Source: Gammaproteobacteria bacterium (GTDB taxonomy: Bacteria; Pseudomonadota; Gammaproteobacteria; PS1; Pseudothioglobaceae). From it: a stretch of 37,277 nucleotides of DNA. Below the pieces are notes generated by a model. It did no database searches. It was not told the origin of the DNA and saw only the letters and a list, made by a program, of their open reading frames with translations. This document shows positions 25,705-35,710 of this stretch, piece after piece. The DNA lies in the NCBI GenBank assembly GCA_015659815.1, contig DQME01000025.1, positions 1 to 37,277 of the forward strand. The letters run 5' to 3'. The position numbers and the translations under genes are program-made. Position 1 is the stretch's first letter. Each line of letters begins with the position of its first letter.

Positions 25705-27334
25705 ATACACTCTCCTTAAATAATTGGATTCCAATTCGATTAAACACTTGATTAAAGTTTTCGTCTGGTTTCCTGTTTTTTATATAAACTCCCACTATCT
25801 TTTCTACTGCATCTATCACATTATCTGACGAAACGGCCCTCCCTATTTTTTTTCCTAGTACCGTCTTATGTTTTGTGCCACCCCCTAAAGTAATTTGATA
25901 AAAATTCTCTTCCCCTTTGTTAAGACCTAACAAACCAATATCAGCGACATGGTGATGGGCACATGAATTTTCACAGCCTGAGATGTGTAACCCTAATTCA
26001 CCCGTCTCGAACAATATTCCATTCTCATTGAGTCTTTGTTGAACACGTTGAGCGACTGATATAGACTCAGTTTTAGCTAAAGAACAGTAATCTGCCCCTG
26101 GGCAGGCCACAATATGAGCTAATGTTGAGTTATGAGGACTAGACAAATCAAATAACTCTAATTGTTGCCAAAGTACGTACAAATCTTGGTTCCTTACATA
26201 CGGTAAAACTACATCCTGCTTTTTGGTTGTTCGCACTTCACCAAGACTATAGCTTGAGGCCAATTTTGATAATTGTATTAATTGATCAGAGTAGATGTTT
26301 CCTGGCGCAGAACCTAACTGAGATAGTGAAATATAAACAATTGAATAGCCATCAATCTTATTACTAATGACATTATTGTTTTTCCAGATACTATAATTAA
26401 AGTCTACTGTAGTATTATTAGTGATACTTTTTATTGGTTCAATTGGCAATGAGAATTCTTGCTTTATCTTGTTTAATTTAACTGCATTGAGTTTAATATC
26501 ATCATCACCTTTCGATGCTAGCCAATCCCTTTCAACCAACTCACTAAACCTTTCAATGCCTAATTTTTTAACTAAAAATTTTATCCTTAACCTTTTATCA
26601 TTACTCCTTTGTCCTATTAAGTTGTATACACGTAACACAGATTCAATGTAGCTCAAAATATCTTGTTCAGGAACAAAAGACTTTATATTGGGAGCAAGCA
26701 TAGGTGCAGCCCCTAAACCGCCCCCAACATAAACACTAAACCCTAACTCATTGTCATCATTAAGTACTACTTGTAAGCCCAAATCATGAAATTGCAAACC
26801 TATCTCATCACGCTCCGATCCGTTTATTGCAATTTTAAATTTTCCCGGAAGCCATGAAAACTCTGGATGAACAGTGAACCATTGCCTTATTAGTTCGCAA
26901 TACGGCCTTGCATCAGCAACCTCATCTTCTCTAATACCTGACAATGGGTCTGCTGTAATGTTTCTCATAACCTTGCCGCTAGTCTGTATAGCGTGCATAT
27001 CTACCTTAGCTAGGTCGGCTATGATTTCAGTTATCTGTGATAATTTTATCCAGTTAAACTGAATATTTTGTCTGGTTGTAAAATGACCATAACCCCTGTC
27101 ATATTTGTCAGCTATATGTGCCAATTGTACAAGTTGCTTGGAATTAATAGTGCCATATGGTATAGCTACTCTCAGCATATAAGCATGCAACTCTTGGTAT
27201 AAACCATTTCTCAGTCTGATACTTCTAAATTGATCATCGTCCAGTTCGTTATCAAAGTATCTTTCGACTTGTTTTGTGAATTGATTGCTCCTTTGATTTA
27301 TAAAATTTACGTCAACCTCGTCATATTTGTACAT
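25697..27334 (-). CDS. cysI: Siroheme-[4Fe-4S] sulfite reductase, CysI-type hemoprotein
   Basis: It reduces sulfite to sulfide with six electrons. The 545-residue protein has the duplicated nitrite/sulfite reductase layout. The N-terminal half has YGHFTTRQNIQFNW and DVHAIQTSGKVMRNITADP-like segments. The C-terminal half carries the coupled cluster ligands CPGADYC and GCENSC, followed by HHHVADIGLLG. Neighbouring cysH and DUF934 favour sulfite over nitrite as substrate. No CysJ flavoprotein is encoded nearby, so the electron donor is probably ferredoxin or an unlinked reductase. It is the first gene of the cluster, divergent from the Lrp-type regulator. Confidence 0.9.
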   Translation of the reverse strand: MYKYDEVDVNFINQRSNQFTKQVERYFDNELDDDQFRSIRLRNGLYQELHAYMLRVAIPYGTINSKQLVQLAHIADKYDRGYGHFTTRQNIQFNWIKLSQITEIIADLAKVDMHAIQTSGKVMRNITADPLSGIREDEVADARPYCELIRQWFTVHPEFSWLPGKFKIAINGSERDEIGLQFHDLGLQVVLNDDNELGFSVYVGGGLGAAPMLAPNIKSFVPEQDILSYIESVLRVYNLIGQRSNDKRLRIKFLVKKLGIERFSELVERDWLASKGDDDIKLNAVKLNKIKQEFSLPIEPIKSITNNTTVDFNYSIWKNNNVISNKIDGYSIVYISLSQLGSAPGNIYSDQLIQLSKLASSYSLGEVRTTKKQDVVLPYVRNQDLYVLWQQLELFDLSSPHNSTLAHIVACPGADYCSLAKTESISVAQRVQQRLNENGILFETGELGLHISGCENSCAHHHVADIGLLGLNKGEENFYQITLGGGTKHKTVLGKKIGRAVSSDNVIDAVEKIVGVYIKNRKPDENFNQVFNRIGIQLFKESVYA

Positions 27335-27384
27335 ATATATATTGCTCTTATTTAATTAATAGAAAGCACTATAGATAGATTATT

Positions 27385-27433
27385 CTATTAATAGCACAAT
27401 TATTAAAAAAATAATAATAAAATTATTAATAAT
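27385..27433. promoter_or_regulatory. Palindromes with a shared TATTAATA core between cysI and the Lrp-type gene
   Basis: The divergent region holds the perfect palindromes CTATTAATAG (27385-27394) and ATTATTAATAAT (27422-27433), centred 38 bp apart. TTAATTAA (27352-27359) lies further towards cysI. Lrp/AsnC proteins bind AT-rich degenerate palindromes in arrays, so these are candidate sites for the neighbouring regulator. The region is so AT-rich that some palindromes are expected by chance. Confidence 0.4.
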
Positions 27434-27439
27434 CACATA

Positions 27440-27445
27440 TATAAT
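27440..27445 (+). promoter_or_regulatory. Possible -10 box of the Lrp-type regulator
   Basis: A perfect TATAAT, 42 nt before the start codon and directly beside the ATTATTAATAAT palindrome. A protein bound there would block it, which would fit autorepression. No clear -35 is visible. Confidence 0.4.
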
Positions 27446-27487
27446 AGTATATTATTCTTTAAATTAATACAAATACGAAAATTTATT

Positions 27488-27949
27488 ATGGACAAGATAG
27501 ATAGAATAATATTAGATTTATTACAAAAAAACTCAGACTTAACTATTCAAGAGATTTCAAAGTCTGTATACCTGTCTAGCACTCCATGCTGGCATAGAAT
27601 AAAAAGGTTAAGGGAACAAGGCTATATTCAAAAAACTGTAGCAATTATTGATCCCAAGAAAGTACAGCTGAATACCACTGTTTTTGTGTTTGTTGTCATA
27701 GAAAGTCACGACCAAGAAAAATTAGAACTGTTTTCTAGAACAATTTCAGGGATGCCTGAAATTGTTGAGTGCCATCGCCTCAGTGGCTCAGTTGACTACC
27801 TATTAAAAATAGTAATTAAAGATATTGAGGGTTATGATTTGTTTTATAAAAAACTAATAAATAAAGTTTCATTTCTAAAGGTCACATCTAACTTTGTAAT
27901 TGAGAAAATGAAGCAGACCACTGAAATACCTATAAATATTGAAATGTAA
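27488..27949 (+). CDS. Lrp/AsnC-family transcriptional regulator
   Basis: A 153-residue protein with the N-terminal winged-helix domain (MDKIDRIILDLLQKNSDLTIQEISK, then SSTPCWHRIKRLREQGYI) and a C-terminal RAM effector-binding domain (ECHRLSGSVDYLLKIVIKD). It is complete and of normal length for the family. It is divergent from the cysI-DUF934-DUF2061-cysH genes across 153 nt, which suggests that it controls them and itself. Gammaproteobacterial sulfur assimilation is more often controlled by CysB, so this would be a different wiring. The ligand is unknown. Confidence 0.92.
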   Translation: MDKIDRIILDLLQKNSDLTIQEISKSVYLSSTPCWHRIKRLREQGYIQKTVAIIDPKKVQLNTTVFVFVVIESHDQEKLELFSRTISGMPEIVECHRLSGSVDYLLKIVIKDIEGYDLFYKKLINKVSFLKVTSNFVIEKMKQTTEIPINIEM

Positions 27950-27962
27950 ATCTATTTTTAGT

Positions 27963-28697
27963 TCAAGCTATGACCTTGTACATCCCAAATGAACTAATAA
28001 GTAGTAGTGCACCTCCAACCCATTTCTTGAAATATTGGTCATTTTCAATAATTTTTTGATGCATGAAAACTCCCAAAACATGGCCAATTGCTGTTATTGG
28101 TATTAAGTACAAGGAGAATTTCCAATCTATACTAACGCCTACCACAACGAATGCTGTCATCTTTATAGCAACCAATATAATCCAAAGAACGAACATTGTA
28201 TTCCTGAGAAGTGCTTTGTCGACGTGGCGCATATATACAGCAACTATAAGTGGCGCTCCCGTCAATGATGTTCCTGAAATATATCCACCCAGAATAAAGT
28301 ACAACTTATCGAGCCAAGACTTGTTGGAACTAATTTTGTTATCAAGAATCCAGTTAATTGCATAAAAAATTGTTACGCAATAAATAAAAACAACTATGAC
28401 CTTTGTTGGCAAATTGAGTAGCCCAATCACTCCAATAAGTGTAGGAGGAACTATCCAAATTAAGGTTTTTGTTAGGTACCCCCAATCAACCTTGTCTAAT
28501 GACCTAGCTAATGTCAGTGTAGTAAAAAAAAACAAGTGTATACCAATTATTGGTAGCCAATATACAGGAGACCCCCCAACAAGTAACATTAATGGTAGCC
28601 CCAATGCGGCACCACCAAAGCCCAGCCCGGTACGAACAAAGCCGGTCCATACAAAGATTAACCCAATCAATATCAGATCTAAAGTGTCGAATCCCAT
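27963..28697 (-). CDS. TauE/SafE-family membrane transporter (putative sulfite or organosulfonate exporter)
   Basis: A 244-residue protein with about eight hydrophobic segments. The N-terminal FVWTGFVRTGLGFGGAALGLPLML and the mid-protein GGYISGTSLTGAPLIVAVYM are the duplicated glycine-rich motifs of the TauE/SafE (DUF81) family. Some members export sulfite or sulfoacetate; the substrate here is inferred only from the sulfur genes nearby. It is convergent with the Lrp-type gene, ending 14 nt away, and follows glmM by 8 nt on the same strand, so it is probably co-transcribed with glmM. Confidence 0.85.
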   Translation of the reverse strand: MGFDTLDLILIGLIFVWTGFVRTGLGFGGAALGLPLMLLVGGSPVYWLPIIGIHLFFFTTLTLARSLDKVDWGYLTKTLIWIVPPTLIGVIGLLNLPTKVIVVFIYCVTIFYAINWILDNKISSNKSWLDKLYFILGGYISGTSLTGAPLIVAVYMRHVDKALLRNTMFVLWIILVAIKMTAFVVVGVSIDWKFSLYLIPITAIGHVLGVFMHQKIIENDQYFKKWVGGALLLISSFGMYKVIA

Positions 28698-28705
28698 TTA
28701 AGAGT

Positions 28706-30031
28706 CTATCTAAGAGTTGCAGCTAATTTTTCAGCACTACTTTGGACTAGTGCCAGGTCCTTTCCCTCAACCATTACCCTGACCACAGGCTCGGTTCCTG
28801 ATACACGTATGAGCACCCTGCCGTCTTCACCTAGATCGTCTTCTACATGCTTACGTATCTTAGTAAGCTCCTTGTGACTTGCCAAATCTAGTTTTTCACT
28901 TGTCCTTATATTTATCATTACTTGGGGAAACTTTTGCATTTCTGATTTAAGTTGGTTTAGGTTTTTGTTGGTGCTTGAAATTACTTCAAGGACCTGTAGG
29001 GCTGAAATGATTCCATCCCCTGTAGTGCATTTATCCAGACAAATTATGTGCCCTGACCCCTCCCCTCCAAGGGTAGCCCCACTACTTATCATCTCCTCCA
29101 GAACATATCTATCGCCAACATCTGCTTCGATAAACTTTATCTCTAGAGATTTAAGTGCTTGACGCATACCTAGGTTGGACATTTTTGTTCCAACAACAGT
29201 ATTTTTTAAAAGCCTGCCTTGCTGCTTCCAGAACTTTGCAATAATAAAGATTGTCTCGTCTCCATCTACCAGTTCTCCCAGACTGTCAATCATAATCAGT
29301 CGGTCACCGTCACCGTCAAAGGCTATACCCATATCGGCACCGGTCTGTAAGACTGTGTCCCTTAAGTTATCAGTATCGGTGGCCCCACAATTAAGGTTAA
29401 TATTAAATCCATCAGGGTCATTATTGATGACCGTTATATTGGCTCCTAACTCTGAAAATACATCCTCAACAATGTGGTAGGTTGCTCCATTGGCGCAATC
29501 AATAACTATATTCAGGCCGCTAAGGTCGACATAATCATCTATACTCAGTTTGCAAAACTCTATGTACCTTCCTACAGACTGTTCTCGTCTACGAGCCTTA
29601 CCAATGAATTGGCTACCAACGCTAACCATATCTTCGGAAAACTTTTCCTCAATATTATGTTGGCACTCTTCATTAAACTTGAACCCTTTGGATGAAAAAA
29701 ACTTAACCCCATTATCTTCAAAGTGATTATGGGATGCGCTAATAACAACTCCGGCGCTTGCGTTGTAAGCCTTTGTCAGGTGTGCTACTGCTGGTGTTGG
29801 CATAGGACCAAGAAGGTTAACGTCTACTCCTGCAGATAGAAATCCTGCCTCTAATGCAGACTCAAACAGGTAACCAGACACACGAGTATCCTTACCAATA
29901 ACTACGCTGGACTTTCCTTTCTCGGACAAAACCGAGCCGACAGCCCAGCCCAGCTTCAAAAAGAAATCTGCAGTTATAGGACTAACTCCTACCTCGCCAC
30001 GGATGCCGTCAGTACCAAAATATTTAGCCAA
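28706..30031 (-). CDS. glmM: Phosphoglucosamine mutase, TTG start
   Basis: GlmM converts glucosamine 6-phosphate to glucosamine 1-phosphate for peptidoglycan and LPS precursors. The active-site serine is in SASHN (about 98-102), the metal-binding loop is DGDGDR near residue 242, and the C-terminal phosphate-binding motif is [12 protein letters not shown]. The start codon is TTG at 30031 with a strong AAGGAG 6 nt upstream, and the resulting [12 protein letters not shown] is the standard N terminus. It lies 15 nt after folP, in the conserved ftsH-folP-glmM order. Confidence 0.97.
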   Translation of the reverse strand: MAKYFGTDGIRGEVGVSPITADFFLKLGWAVGSVLSEKGKSSVVIGKDTRVSGYLFESALEAGFLSAGVDVNLLGPMPTPAVAHLTKAYNASAGVVISASHNHFEDNGVKFFSSKGFKFNEECQHNIEEKFSEDMVSVGSQFIGKARRREQSVGRYIEFCKLSIDDYVDLSGLNIVIDCANGATYHIVEDVFSELGANITVINNDPDGFNINLNCGATDTDNLRDTVLQTGADMGIAFDGDGDRLIMIDSLGELVDGDETIFIIAKFWKQQGRLLKNTVVGTKMSNLGMRQALKSLEIKFIEADVGDRYVLEEMISSGATLGGEGSGHIICLDKCTTGDGIISALQVLEVISSTNKNLNQLKSEMQKFPQVMINIRTSEKLDLASHKELTKIRKHVEDDLGEDGRVLIRVSGTEPVVRVMVEGKDLALVQSSAEKLAATLR

Positions 30032-30046
30032 TACTTGCTCCTTGAG

Positions 30047-30844
30047 TTAGTTAACGCTGTGAAGGACACTAAGCGCATCCACTGTTTCCAAAACGTCGTG
30101 CACCCTAACAATACTTGCCCCATTTTGGACTGCCAATATGGCTGCGGCCACACTTCCAACCAGCCTGCCATCTGTCTCTCTACCATTAAGCAAAGACCCG
30201 ATCATAGATTTACGAGAAATGCCAACCATAATAGGTAATTTTAAACTCTTAAACTCACTAAGTCTTTTAAGTATTTCAAGATTATGTTCCAAAGTCTTAC
30301 CAAAACCGAAGCCAGGGTCAAGGATTATATTGTTTTTTTTCATTCCTGCATCTATACAGCTCTGTATTTTGTCTTCAAAGAACTCCTTTATGTCTTCTAC
30401 CACGTCGCCATAGGTTGGGTTAATCTGCATGTTCCTTGGTGTACCCTTCATGTGCATAAGGCAAACCTTGACTCCCAAAGAGGCAGCGAGCTCCTTTGCT
30501 CCATCGGCACTTAGTGCGCAGACATCATTAATTATGCTGGCACCAGCAGCTACAGACTGCTCCATAACTTCAGGCTTTGAGGTGTCTACAGATATTGGTT
30601 TGTCGGTTAAATTTCTAAGACCTTTGATTACCGGAATTACTCTTTCCAGTTCTTCACTGGCTGTGGCCGAACTTGAGCCTGGCCTTGTAGACTCTCCTCC
30701 AACGTCAATTATATCGACTCCCTGCCTAAGCATAACCTTTGCCCTGTGTATTGCACTACTGGTGTCGTTGTATTGACCGCCGTCAGAAAAGGAGTCGGGC
30801 GTTACATTTAACACGCCCATGATAGTTGTTTTAGGTTGGTGCAT
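30047..30844 (-). CDS. folP: Dihydropteroate synthase
   Basis: FolP condenses p-aminobenzoate with hydroxymethyldihydropterin diphosphate in folate synthesis and is the sulfonamide target. Signatures are MGVLNVTPDSFSDGG (about 9-23), DVGGESTRPGS (about 47-57), SIINDVCALS and DPGFGFGKTLEHN. Length (265) is normal. It is placed 17 nt downstream of ftsH and upstream of glmM, as in many gammaproteobacteria. Confidence 0.96.
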   Translation of the reverse strand: MHQPKTTIMGVLNVTPDSFSDGGQYNDTSSAIHRAKVMLRQGVDIIDVGGESTRPGSSSATASEELERVIPVIKGLRNLTDKPISVDTSKPEVMEQSVAAGASIINDVCALSADGAKELAASLGVKVCLMHMKGTPRNMQINPTYGDVVEDIKEFFEDKIQSCIDAGMKKNNIILDPGFGFGKTLEHNLEILKRLSEFKSLKLPIMVGISRKSMIGSLLNGRETDGRLVGSVAAAILAVQNGASIVRVHDVLETVDALSVLHSVN

Positions 30845-30861
30845 TACTGCAAACTAAACAG

Positions 30862-32787
30862 TTAAGCGATCTGCTCTGTGCCGCCGCCCAGTGGGTTCTG
30901 TTTAGGTTTATTGTTTGAGTCGTCTGACTGGTCGTCCGCACCGGAACCGAGCTCAGTAGATACAACATCTGAGTCAGTAATAACTGCAGGATCTCGCATC
31001 TTTCTCCTGTTCATAAGGTCATCAATCTGATCTTTATCTATAGTCTCAAATTCAACCAAAGCCTTCGCCATTGAACGCAATATGTCAATATTTTCTGTCA
31101 ATAATTTGGTAGCCACTTTATAGTTTTTATCAATAATCTTGCGAATCTCTGAATCTATAAGAGTGAACGTGTCATCAGAGATGTGCTTGTGCTTGGTTAC
31201 TTGTCTTCCTAGAAAAACTTCGCCCTCTTCTTCTCCATAAGCCATAGGGCCCATGACCTTAGACATACCCCACAGTTTGACCATCTTGTGTACTATCTCG
31301 GTTGCACGCTCAATGTCATTGCTTGCCCCTGTAGTAACTGCGTCATTACCAAAAATAATTTCTTCTGCAATTCGGCCCCCAAAAAGTGATGCCACCTGGG
31401 AGTTTAATTTACGCTTAGACATGCTGTATGTGTCCTTTTCAGGCAAAAACATAGTAACCCCAAGCGCTCTACCTCGAGGGATAATACTAACCTTGTATAC
31501 AGGGTCATGCTCAGGCATCAGCCTACCCACTATTGCGTGCCCAGCCTCGTGGTATGCTGTCATCTCTTTTTCTGACTCATCCATCGCTAAGGTTTTGCGC
31601 TCTGAGCCCATCATTATTTTGTCTTTAGCCTTCTCGAACTCTTGCATACCTACTAGATTTTTTTCTTTAGATGCAGCAAGTAGTGCAGCTTCGTTACAAA
31701 GGTTAGCTAGGTCTGCTCCAGAAAAACCGGGCGTCCCTTTGGCGATATTGGATGACTTAACATTTTTTGCGATTGGCAGCTTACGCATATGAACTTTTAA
31801 TATAGCGTCACGGCCATTTATGTCTGGCAAACCTACCATCACCTGTCTATCAAACCTTCCAGGTCTAAGTAGTGCCGGGTCTAATACATCTGGCCTGTTA
31901 GTTGCTGCAATAACAATAATTCCTTCGTTACCTTCAAACCCATCCATCTCAACAAGCATCTGGTTTAGTGTCTGTTCGCGTTCGTCGTGTCCGCCACCCA
32001 TTCCTGCACCTCTCTGACGACCAACGGCATCAAGCTCATCAATAAATATAATACATGGGGCATTTTTTTTGGCCTGCTCAAACATGTCTCGCACACGGGA
32101 AGCTCCTACACCTACAAACATTTCAACGAAGTCGGAACCAGAAATGAAGAAAAATGGAACATCAGCCTCACCAGCTATTGCCTTAGCAAGCAGTGTCTTG
32201 CCTGTTCCAGGAGGGCCAACCATGAGTACCCCTTTTGGTATCTTGCCGCCAACCTTAGTAAATTTTCCTGGGTTAGACAGAAAGTCTACCAATTCTGCAA
32301 CATCTTCCTTGGCCTCATCAACCCCTGCAACATCGTCAAAGGTGGTGTTGGACTCGTCCTTAGTAATAAGTCTAGCTTTTGACTTGCCAAAGCTCATAGG
32401 GTTTTTGCCGCCCATAGCTCCACCGGCACCCTTCATAGTGTAAAGAATTACGCCAATTAGTAACAGGATTGGTGCTAAAGATATCAACAGCTGTTTAAAA
32501 AATCCGTCCTTCTCTGGTGGCTTTGCTTCAACAGAGACTCTGTTACTCAGAAGGTCTCCCATTAGCCCTAGGTCTCCAGGGCTGTAGGTTGAGAATAGTT
32601 CCCCGCCCGCACCAACACCGTCTATATTGCTTCCTGAAATTGTTACCTTAGAAACATCACCCTGCTTCACACTCTGTATGAATTGAGAATAGGTAATCTC
32701 ATTCTTCTGATCGCCTACTTGAAATTGGCTGAAGAGTGAAGTCAGAACGGTGCCCAAAATGAGCCAAAGCAATAAATTCTTAAACAT
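30862..32787 (-). CDS. ftsH: ATP-dependent zinc metalloprotease FtsH
   Basis: FtsH is a membrane-bound hexameric AAA+ protease that degrades misfolded membrane proteins and regulators such as LpxC. It has an N-terminal helix, a small periplasmic domain and a second helix near 100-117. The AAA module follows with Walker A GPPGTGKT (191-198) and Walker [12 protein letters not shown]. The zinc-binding HEAGH lies near residue 415, followed by a coiled-coil C terminus. All catalytic motifs are intact and the 641-residue length is normal. A sigma-32-like promoter lies upstream (32846-32873). Confidence 0.98.
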   Translation of the reverse strand: MFKNLLLWLILGTVLTSLFSQFQVGDQKNEITYSQFIQSVKQGDVSKVTISGSNIDGVGAGGELFSTYSPGDLGLMGDLLSNRVSVEAKPPEKDGFFKQLLISLAPILLLIGVILYTMKGAGGAMGGKNPMSFGKSKARLITKDESNTTFDDVAGVDEAKEDVAELVDFLSNPGKFTKVGGKIPKGVLMVGPPGTGKTLLAKAIAGEADVPFFFISGSDFVEMFVGVGASRVRDMFEQAKKNAPCIIFIDELDAVGRQRGAGMGGGHDEREQTLNQMLVEMDGFEGNEGIIVIAATNRPDVLDPALLRPGRFDRQVMVGLPDINGRDAILKVHMRKLPIAKNVKSSNIAKGTPGFSGADLANLCNEAALLAASKEKNLVGMQEFEKAKDKIMMGSERKTLAMDESEKEMTAYHEAGHAIVGRLMPEHDPVYKVSIIPRGRALGVTMFLPEKDTYSMSKRKLNSQVASLFGGRIAEEIIFGNDAVTTGASNDIERATEIVHKMVKLWGMSKVMGPMAYGEEEGEVFLGRQVTKHKHISDDTFTLIDSEIRKIIDKNYKVATKLLTENIDILRSMAKALVEFETIDKDQIDDLMNRRKMRDPAVITDSDVVSTELGSGADDQSDDSNNKPKQNPLGGGTEQIA

Positions 32788-32842
32788 AAATTAAAATTAG
32801 TAAAAAGTAATATATAGGCGCGTTACTATACCCTATTGTTAA

Positions 32843-32873
32843 GCTATATGTGTTCATATAGCATTTTTTCAAG
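32843..32873 (-). promoter_or_regulatory. Possible heat-shock-type promoter of ftsH, overlapping a perfect hairpin
   Basis: On the minus strand CTTGAAA (32867-32873) is followed after 13 nt by ACACATAT (32846-32853), comparable with the sigma-32 consensus CTTGAAA-N13-15-CCCCATNT at 5 of 7 specified -10 positions. FtsH is a known heat-shock gene in E. coli. A perfect inverted repeat GCTATATG/CATATAGC (32843-32850, 32855-32862) covers the proposed -10. On the plus strand the stem is followed by A and six T, so it could instead terminate plus-strand transcripts. Confidence 0.35.
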
Positions 32874-32999
32874 TCTTTTCACTAATTAATTATTAACACT
32901 ATTATCTGTCATGAATCTCCATATTGGGGGAATTTAACACTAAAAGATAAGTAAAATTCTGTCATACTTATAAAACTAGTAGGTTGCTCAATTTTAGAT

Positions 33000-33452
33000 A
33001 TGTCAAAAATCAGCTTTTTATCCATTATTTTTCTTTCAGTTATGCTTAGCTCGTGCGGTTTCCATGCCCCATACAAGTCCCAAGACATTAACGTCAACAT
33101 AATCGGTAACACAAGCAATGAATTTGTAACGGCCCTATCGAGCCACCTCAATAAGGATACTGGGGCAACCTTAAATATCAAAATCAGTGATGAAACCAAA
33201 ACCAAAAAGAATGCATCATTCGATTCTTCTGGCAATGTAAAGAGCTACACTCTTGGGATTAGCGTTGATGTAGAGGTACTAGACAGCTACAACACCCTGA
33301 TTATGAAAGAACAATTATTTACCAGCTCTCACCACACCGCGATGAGCTCTACACAGGCAGACACACTGCAGTCTGAAGAGGCCTACAGCAATCTTCGTGA
33401 AACAATAATTAAGAAACTCCTAAGAAGACTGCACCGACTAAATGAGAGTTAA
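33000..33452 (+). CDS. lptE: LPS-assembly lipoprotein LptE
   Basis: LptE plugs the LptD barrel in the outer membrane and helps insert lipopolysaccharide. The 150-residue protein has a lipoprotein signal (MSKISFLSIIFLSVMLSSCG) whose lipobox LSSC puts the lipidated cysteine near residue 19. A small alpha/beta domain follows, with the LptE-like C terminus (EEAYSNLRETIIKKLLRRL). Sequence conservation in this family is low, but the position directly before holA, as in E. coli, supports the call. It overlaps holA by 11 nt. There is no clear ribosome binding site. Confidence 0.85.
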   Translation: MSKISFLSIIFLSVMLSSCGFHAPYKSQDINVNIIGNTSNEFVTALSSHLNKDTGATLNIKISDETKTKKNASFDSSGNVKSYTLGISVDVEVLDSYNTLIMKEQLFTSSHHTAMSSTQADTLQSEEAYSNLRETIIKKLLRRLHRLNES

Positions 33453-34461
33453 GTCGGAACAACTCAGTAATCATCTATCCAACAAACTTGAACCTATATA
33501 TTTCGTATTTGGTGCTGAATTACTACTAATAGAACAATCAATCATACAAATAAGAGAGTCTGCACAGGGTGACGGGTATGACGAAAAGGTAACCTTCGAG
33601 ATAGATGGCAACTTTCAATGGGACCTGCTGTACACAGAGATATCTGCCGGTTCACTTTTTTCACCTAAAAAAATAATAGAGTGCAGACTAAAATCTGGAA
33701 AGATCGGCATCAAAGGATCGAAATCACTCACAGAAATAGTAACGAGCCTGCCTGACGGCGTTTTGCTGATAATTTCTACCGGTAAATTAGACATGAACCA
33801 ACAAAAAAGTAAATGGTTCAAGGCCATAGAGAATACCTCTATAGTGATTCAGCACTGGGAGGTCAGCTCTGAACACTTGGTAGGCTGGATTTCTAACCAT
33901 ATGGCCCAATTAGGGCTCTCTCCAAACAAGGATTTAGCGCAAACTATAGCCTTCTGTACTGAAGGCAACTTGCTCGCTTCAATGCAAGAAATACAGAAAC
34001 TCAAAATGGCCTACCCTACCGGAGACGTAGACACCAAGTCATACATCGACCAAATATATCAACAATCTAAATACACCGTGTATGGCCTGATTGATGCAGC
34101 ATTCTCTGGAGACTGTGAAAAATCTATGAATATTTTCGATAACCTAATAGAAGACTCCTCAGTCCCAATACAACTTAATAACTCTCTATACAGAGAGATA
34201 AAATCGATGATCAAAATGTCCATAGAAGTGCATGAAGGACAGAGCATCGAGTCGGTACTTCAAAAGTACAGGGTTTGGAATAAAAGAAAAACAATAATAT
34301 CTAGTGCACTTAAGCGTCACCCATACCAGAGACTGCAAAAATTACTATTATCGGTCGGCCGCATTGACCGTAGCATCAAAGGTATGGATAATCTTACACC
34401 ACGCGATGAACTGCGCACTGTATTGTTAAATTTATCTGGAAAAACACAATGGGCTCAATAA
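33442..34461 (+). CDS. holA: DNA polymerase III subunit delta
   Basis: The delta subunit opens the beta sliding clamp in the clamp loader complex. The 339-residue protein has the HolA pattern: an N-terminal [17 protein letters not shown], a non-functional AAA+ domain with [11 protein letters not shown], and a C-terminal helical collar ending [17 protein letters not shown]. It overlaps lptE upstream by 11 nt and proA downstream by 13 nt, so it is in a lptE-holA-proA-tyrS operon. Confidence 0.93.
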   Translation: MRVKSEQLSNHLSNKLEPIYFVFGAELLLIEQSIIQIRESAQGDGYDEKVTFEIDGNFQWDLLYTEISAGSLFSPKKIIECRLKSGKIGIKGSKSLTEIVTSLPDGVLLIISTGKLDMNQQKSKWFKAIENTSIVIQHWEVSSEHLVGWISNHMAQLGLSPNKDLAQTIAFCTEGNLLASMQEIQKLKMAYPTGDVDTKSYIDQIYQQSKYTVYGLIDAAFSGDCEKSMNIFDNLIEDSSVPIQLNNSLYREIKSMIKMSIEVHEGQSIESVLQKYRVWNKRKTIISSALKRHPYQRLQKLLLSVGRIDRSIKGMDNLTPRDELRTVLLNLSGKTQWAQ

Positions 34462-35708
34462 GTAAGTTGATTAAATCAATAGGGACTAATGCAAGATCTG
34501 CATCTAGGGGTCTTAGAGTTGCTACGACACAAACTAAAAACAATGCAATCCTAGGTATCGCTAAGAACATAGATGCACAAAGAAAAGTCATCATCAAAGC
34601 CAACCAAAAAGACCTAGATCACGGAAAAGATATCGGCCTAGATGAGGCCTTGTTGGACCGACTAATGCTTGACAACGATAGGATTGATGGCATCATCGAT
34701 AGCCTCCACGAGATTGTAGCGTTGGCTGACCCTGTTGGCTCTATCACAGACCTTAAATACCGCCCTAGCGGTATTCAGGTTGGCAAAATGAGGGTACCTT
34801 TAGGGGTCATAGGGATTATTTACGAGTCCAGACCAAATGTTACAATTGATGCTACAGCCCTCTGCCTAAAGTCTGGAAATGGTGCCATCCTTAGAGGTGG
34901 ATCTGAGGCAATAAACTCCAATATAGCTCTTTTTAGTTGCGTCAAGAAGGGTGTCTCTAGTGCTGGACTGAACGAGAACTGTGTGCAACTAATAGATACC
35001 ACTGACAGAGAGGCGGTAACCGAACTGGTAAAGGCTGGTGACTATGTCGATGCAATTATCCCTAGAGGCGGTAAGGGTTTAATAGAGGCAATAAGTAAAA
35101 GCGCAAAGATGCCTGTGATAAAGCACCTGCACGGTGTTTGTCATACATACATTGATAAAGATGCAGACACCGAAAAGGCCATAAAGATAGCCTTTAACGG
35201 CAAAACTAGGCGCTACGGAGTATGCAATGCTACCGAAACTTTGCTTGTGCACGCGTCCGCGGTTGGCCGTGTAATGCCTGAACTCATTACTCAATACTTA
35301 GCTAAGGGTGTAGAGCTTCGTGGCTGCGAAAACACTCAGAAGTTGTCCAATAAAATCAACAAAGCTACCGAGGAGGACTGGGAAACCGAGTACCTGTCAG
35401 CTATACTATCAATACGCATAGTTAACTCTATGACCAAGGCCATAGAGCATATTGAGGAATACGGCTCTGGACACACCGAATCAATAGTCACAGAGAACTA
35501 TACAACTGCACAAAGGTTTCTAAGGCAGGTAGACTCATCCTCGGTCATGGTTAACGCATCAACAGCATTCGCTGATGGTTTTGAGTACGGGTTGGGTGCT
35601 GAGATAGGCATCAGTACTGACAAGTTCCATGTACGTGGTCCTGTAGGTCTAGAGGGATTAACATCGCAAAAATATATCGTCCTTGGTGACGGGCACACTA
35701 GAAACTAG
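34449..35708 (+). CDS. proA: Gamma-glutamyl phosphate reductase
   Basis: ProA reduces gamma-glutamyl phosphate to glutamate semialdehyde with NADPH in proline synthesis. It shows the aldehyde dehydrogenase-like fold motifs [38 protein letters not shown], and the catalytic cysteine in [12 protein letters not shown]. The C-terminal [17 protein letters not shown] is characteristic. Length (419) is normal. It starts inside the end of holA. The partner kinase gene proB is not in the window. Confidence 0.96.
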   Translation: MGSISKLIKSIGTNARSASRGLRVATTQTKNNAILGIAKNIDAQRKVIIKANQKDLDHGKDIGLDEALLDRLMLDNDRIDGIIDSLHEIVALADPVGSITDLKYRPSGIQVGKMRVPLGVIGIIYESRPNVTIDATALCLKSGNGAILRGGSEAINSNIALFSCVKKGVSSAGLNENCVQLIDTTDREAVTELVKAGDYVDAIIPRGGKGLIEAISKSAKMPVIKHLHGVCHTYIDKDADTEKAIKIAFNGKTRRYGVCNATETLLVHASAVGRVMPELITQYLAKGVELRGCENTQKLSNKINKATEEDWETEYLSAILSIRIVNSMTKAIEHIEEYGSGHTESIVTENYTTAQRFLRQVDSSSVMVNASTAFADGFEYGLGAEIGISTDKFHVRGPVGLEGLTSQKYIVLGDGHTRN

Positions 35709-35710
35709 CA

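Noticed and set aside
27335-27487. A riboswitch or leader RNA in the cysI/Lrp divergent region
   Set aside because: The region is nearly all A and T, without the conserved GC-containing cores of known riboswitches; simple operator palindromes explain it better.
28396-28701. 101-codon open frame opposite the TauE/SafE gene
   Set aside because: The minus-strand frame has clear TauE/SafE motifs; this one has none.
31253-31792. 179-codon open frame on the plus strand inside ftsH
   Set aside because: It is antisense to the conserved AAA and protease region of ftsH, has no recognisable domain and no ribosome binding site; a shadow of the real gene.
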